Below the pieces are notes generated by a model. It searched no databases and was not told the DNA's origin. It saw only the letters and a list, made by a program, of their open reading frames with translations. From Tissierella_B sp964485455 (GTDB lineage Bacteria; Bacillota; Clostridia; Tissierellales; Tissierellaceae), in assembly GCA_964485455.1 (NCBI GenBank), contig CAZAJU010000116.1, positions 1 to 5,801 on the forward strand: a stretch of 5,801 nucleotides of DNA, read 5' to 3'. Both the position numbers and the translations under genes were made by a program. Of this stretch, positions 5,114-5,801 are shown piece after piece. Positions within the stretch are counted from its first letter, which is position 1. The number at the start of each line of letters is the position of its first letter.

Positions 5114-5584
5114 ATGTTAACAAAGACACGAAAAAACAAAAAGTTAATAATCCTATTAATTGCTTGTACATTTCTCATAAGCTTGCCTATTTTAGCGCAA
5201 GCTACAATCCATGAAGAGCATGAGGTAACATATCTACCTCTAGATCAAAATGATACTGGAATAGGAATATTAGCGGTGGATGCTTGCCCAGGTAGGGGTG
5301 ACCATGAAATGTTTAGTAGAGGCTGGGGAACATTGATTCAGGTTAATTCTGATGGAAGTAAAGAAACCATATTTTCAAGTGGAGCTTGCTGGCAATGCAA
5401 ATGGTGCCATGAAGTATTAGTAACAGAATATGATCCTCTACAGACAAGATATGTTGGTTATTATGCAATGAGAAATCCTGGTTATCAAATTGGTAATTAT
5501 GGTATAATAATGGAAGCATCTCCTGCAGCAATTAAATTTACAAGTGGTAGATCAGTACCATATTGTAAATTGTTTTATAATTAA
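5114..5584 (+). CDS. Small exported cysteine-rich protein with a CxxCxxCH motif, 156 aa, function unknown
   Basis: I do not recognise this family. It begins with a clear signal sequence: basic TRKNKK (5-10), a hydrophobic core (11-28) and a likely signal peptidase I site after Ala-Gln-Ala30. A lipobox-like LIAC (15-18) sits early in the core and would give a lipoprotein instead, but hydrophobic sequence continues past it, so I favour simple secretion. The mature part (about 126 aa) has five cysteines: Cys58, Cys92, Cys95, Cys98 and Cys151. Residues 92-99 read CWQCKWCH, and so contain the letters of a CxxCH heme-c site, though a metal site or disulfides are equally possible. Aromatic and glycine residues are frequent (RGWG, YVGYYAM, GYQIGNYG), suggesting a compact beta-rich fold. 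The start is fixed by GGGGAGG upstream of ATG 5114. An unrelated exported or membrane protein starts 173 nt downstream on the same strand. Confidence 0.75.
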   Translation: MLTKTRKNKKLIILLIACTFLISLPILAQATIHEEHEVTYLPLDQNDTGIGILAVDACPGRGDHEMFSRGWGTLIQVNSDGSKETIFSSGACWQCKWCHEVLVTEYDPLQTRYVGYYAMRNPGYQIGNYGIIMEASPAAIKFTSGRSVPYCKLFYN

Positions 5585-5695
5585 ACTTAAAAATTTTACA
5601 AACAACTAATTGAAGATAAAAATACTTAGAATGTGAATTATTATTTATACATATAGTTTATATGGTTTACAAAGGAAGCTGTTAATGAGATTCTT

Positions 5696-5726
5696 TTGAA
5701 ATGCATTATTCTTAAAATGATACTAT
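5696..5726 (+). promoter_or_regulatory. Possible promoter of the last gene
   Basis: TTGAAA (5696-5701) is a good -35 box. The -10 is ambiguous: GATACT (5719-5724) at 17 bases or TACTAT (5721-5726) at 19. There is no clear terminator in the 173-nt gap after the exported protein, so the last gene may also be reached by readthrough. Confidence 0.25.
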
Positions 5727-5757
5727 GAACTAAATAAGACTAACACGGGGTGAGATT

Positions 5758-5801
5758 ATGGTTAAAAGGATTTTTTATATTTGTTTATTGATATTAGCTC
5801 T
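5758..5801 (+). CDS. Start of a membrane or exported protein, truncated by the window end
   Basis: Fourteen complete codons are visible, MVKRIFYICLLILA, and the final two bases (CT) begin a Leu codon. A basic start followed at once by a hydrophobic run is typical of a signal peptide or first membrane helix. GGGGTGAG lies just upstream of the ATG at 5758, which supports a real gene. A lipoprotein signal cannot be judged because the region after the hydrophobic core is missing. Its orientation and closeness to the exported cysteine-rich protein suggest a functional link, but nothing in the visible part shows one. Confidence 0.6.
   Translation, partial: MVKRIFYICLLILA

Noticed and set aside
5389..5412. 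CxxCH taken as proof of a c-type cytochrome
   Set aside because: The motif is short, occurs once in a Cys-cluster context and no cytochrome maturation or other heme protein is nearby. Kept only as a possibility.
5343..5531. Minus-strand open frame of 62 codons within the exported-protein gene
   Set aside because: Antisense to a gene with a clear signal peptide and ribosome binding site; no support.

Overview
The window is about one-third GC and looks like the chromosome of an anaerobic, low-GC Bacillota, most likely a member of Clostridia. The base composition, the strong AGGAGG-type ribosome binding sites and the gene types all fit: a non-heme ferritin, a YkuD L,D-transpeptidase with a peptidoglycan-binding tail, a flavoredoxin-like flavoprotein, a Crp/Fnr regulator and a COG2509-type FAD dehydrogenase. 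I cannot name the species. There are no rRNA or tRNA genes, CRISPR arrays, transposase genes or phage genes.

Layout. Positions 1-1349 hold two minus-strand genes: an L,D-transpeptidase (636-1349) and, downstream of it, a ferritin (42-530) with its own likely promoter and a possible PerR-like box. Divergently, on the plus strand, come a flavin-reductase-domain protein (1450-1956) and a Crp/Fnr regulator (1984-2661), 27 nt apart and almost certainly one operon. A 154-nt gap with a perfect 7-1-7 palindrome, centred near -41 of a predicted promoter, precedes the FAD-dependent dehydrogenase (2816-4204). That gene ends at a strong bidirectional terminator (4235-4268).

From 4282 to 4769 the minus strand carries debris. 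The 3' end of a multi-spanning membrane protein is joined, out of frame, to the first roughly 30 codons of what looks like an ECF-type sigma factor. That sigma-factor start still has a promoter and a G-rich ribosome binding site. This is the clearest sign of rearrangement in the window. A 344-nt AT-rich stretch then separates it from a plus-strand gene (5114-5584) for a small exported cysteine-rich protein with a CxxCxxCH motif, which I do not recognise. The start of another membrane or exported protein (5758 onward) runs off the window end.

How they work together (inference). Ferritin, the flavoprotein, the Crp/Fnr regulator and the FAD dehydrogenase fit a redox, iron and oxidative-stress theme. 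The regulator is the natural candidate to control its operon partner and perhaps the downstream dehydrogenase. The right-hand third (4282-5801) is accessory: a deletion scar next to unknown exported proteins. I see no complete new system. The best leads are the chimeric pseudogene, the exported CxxCxxCH protein with its truncated neighbour, and the palindrome upstream of the dehydrogenase.
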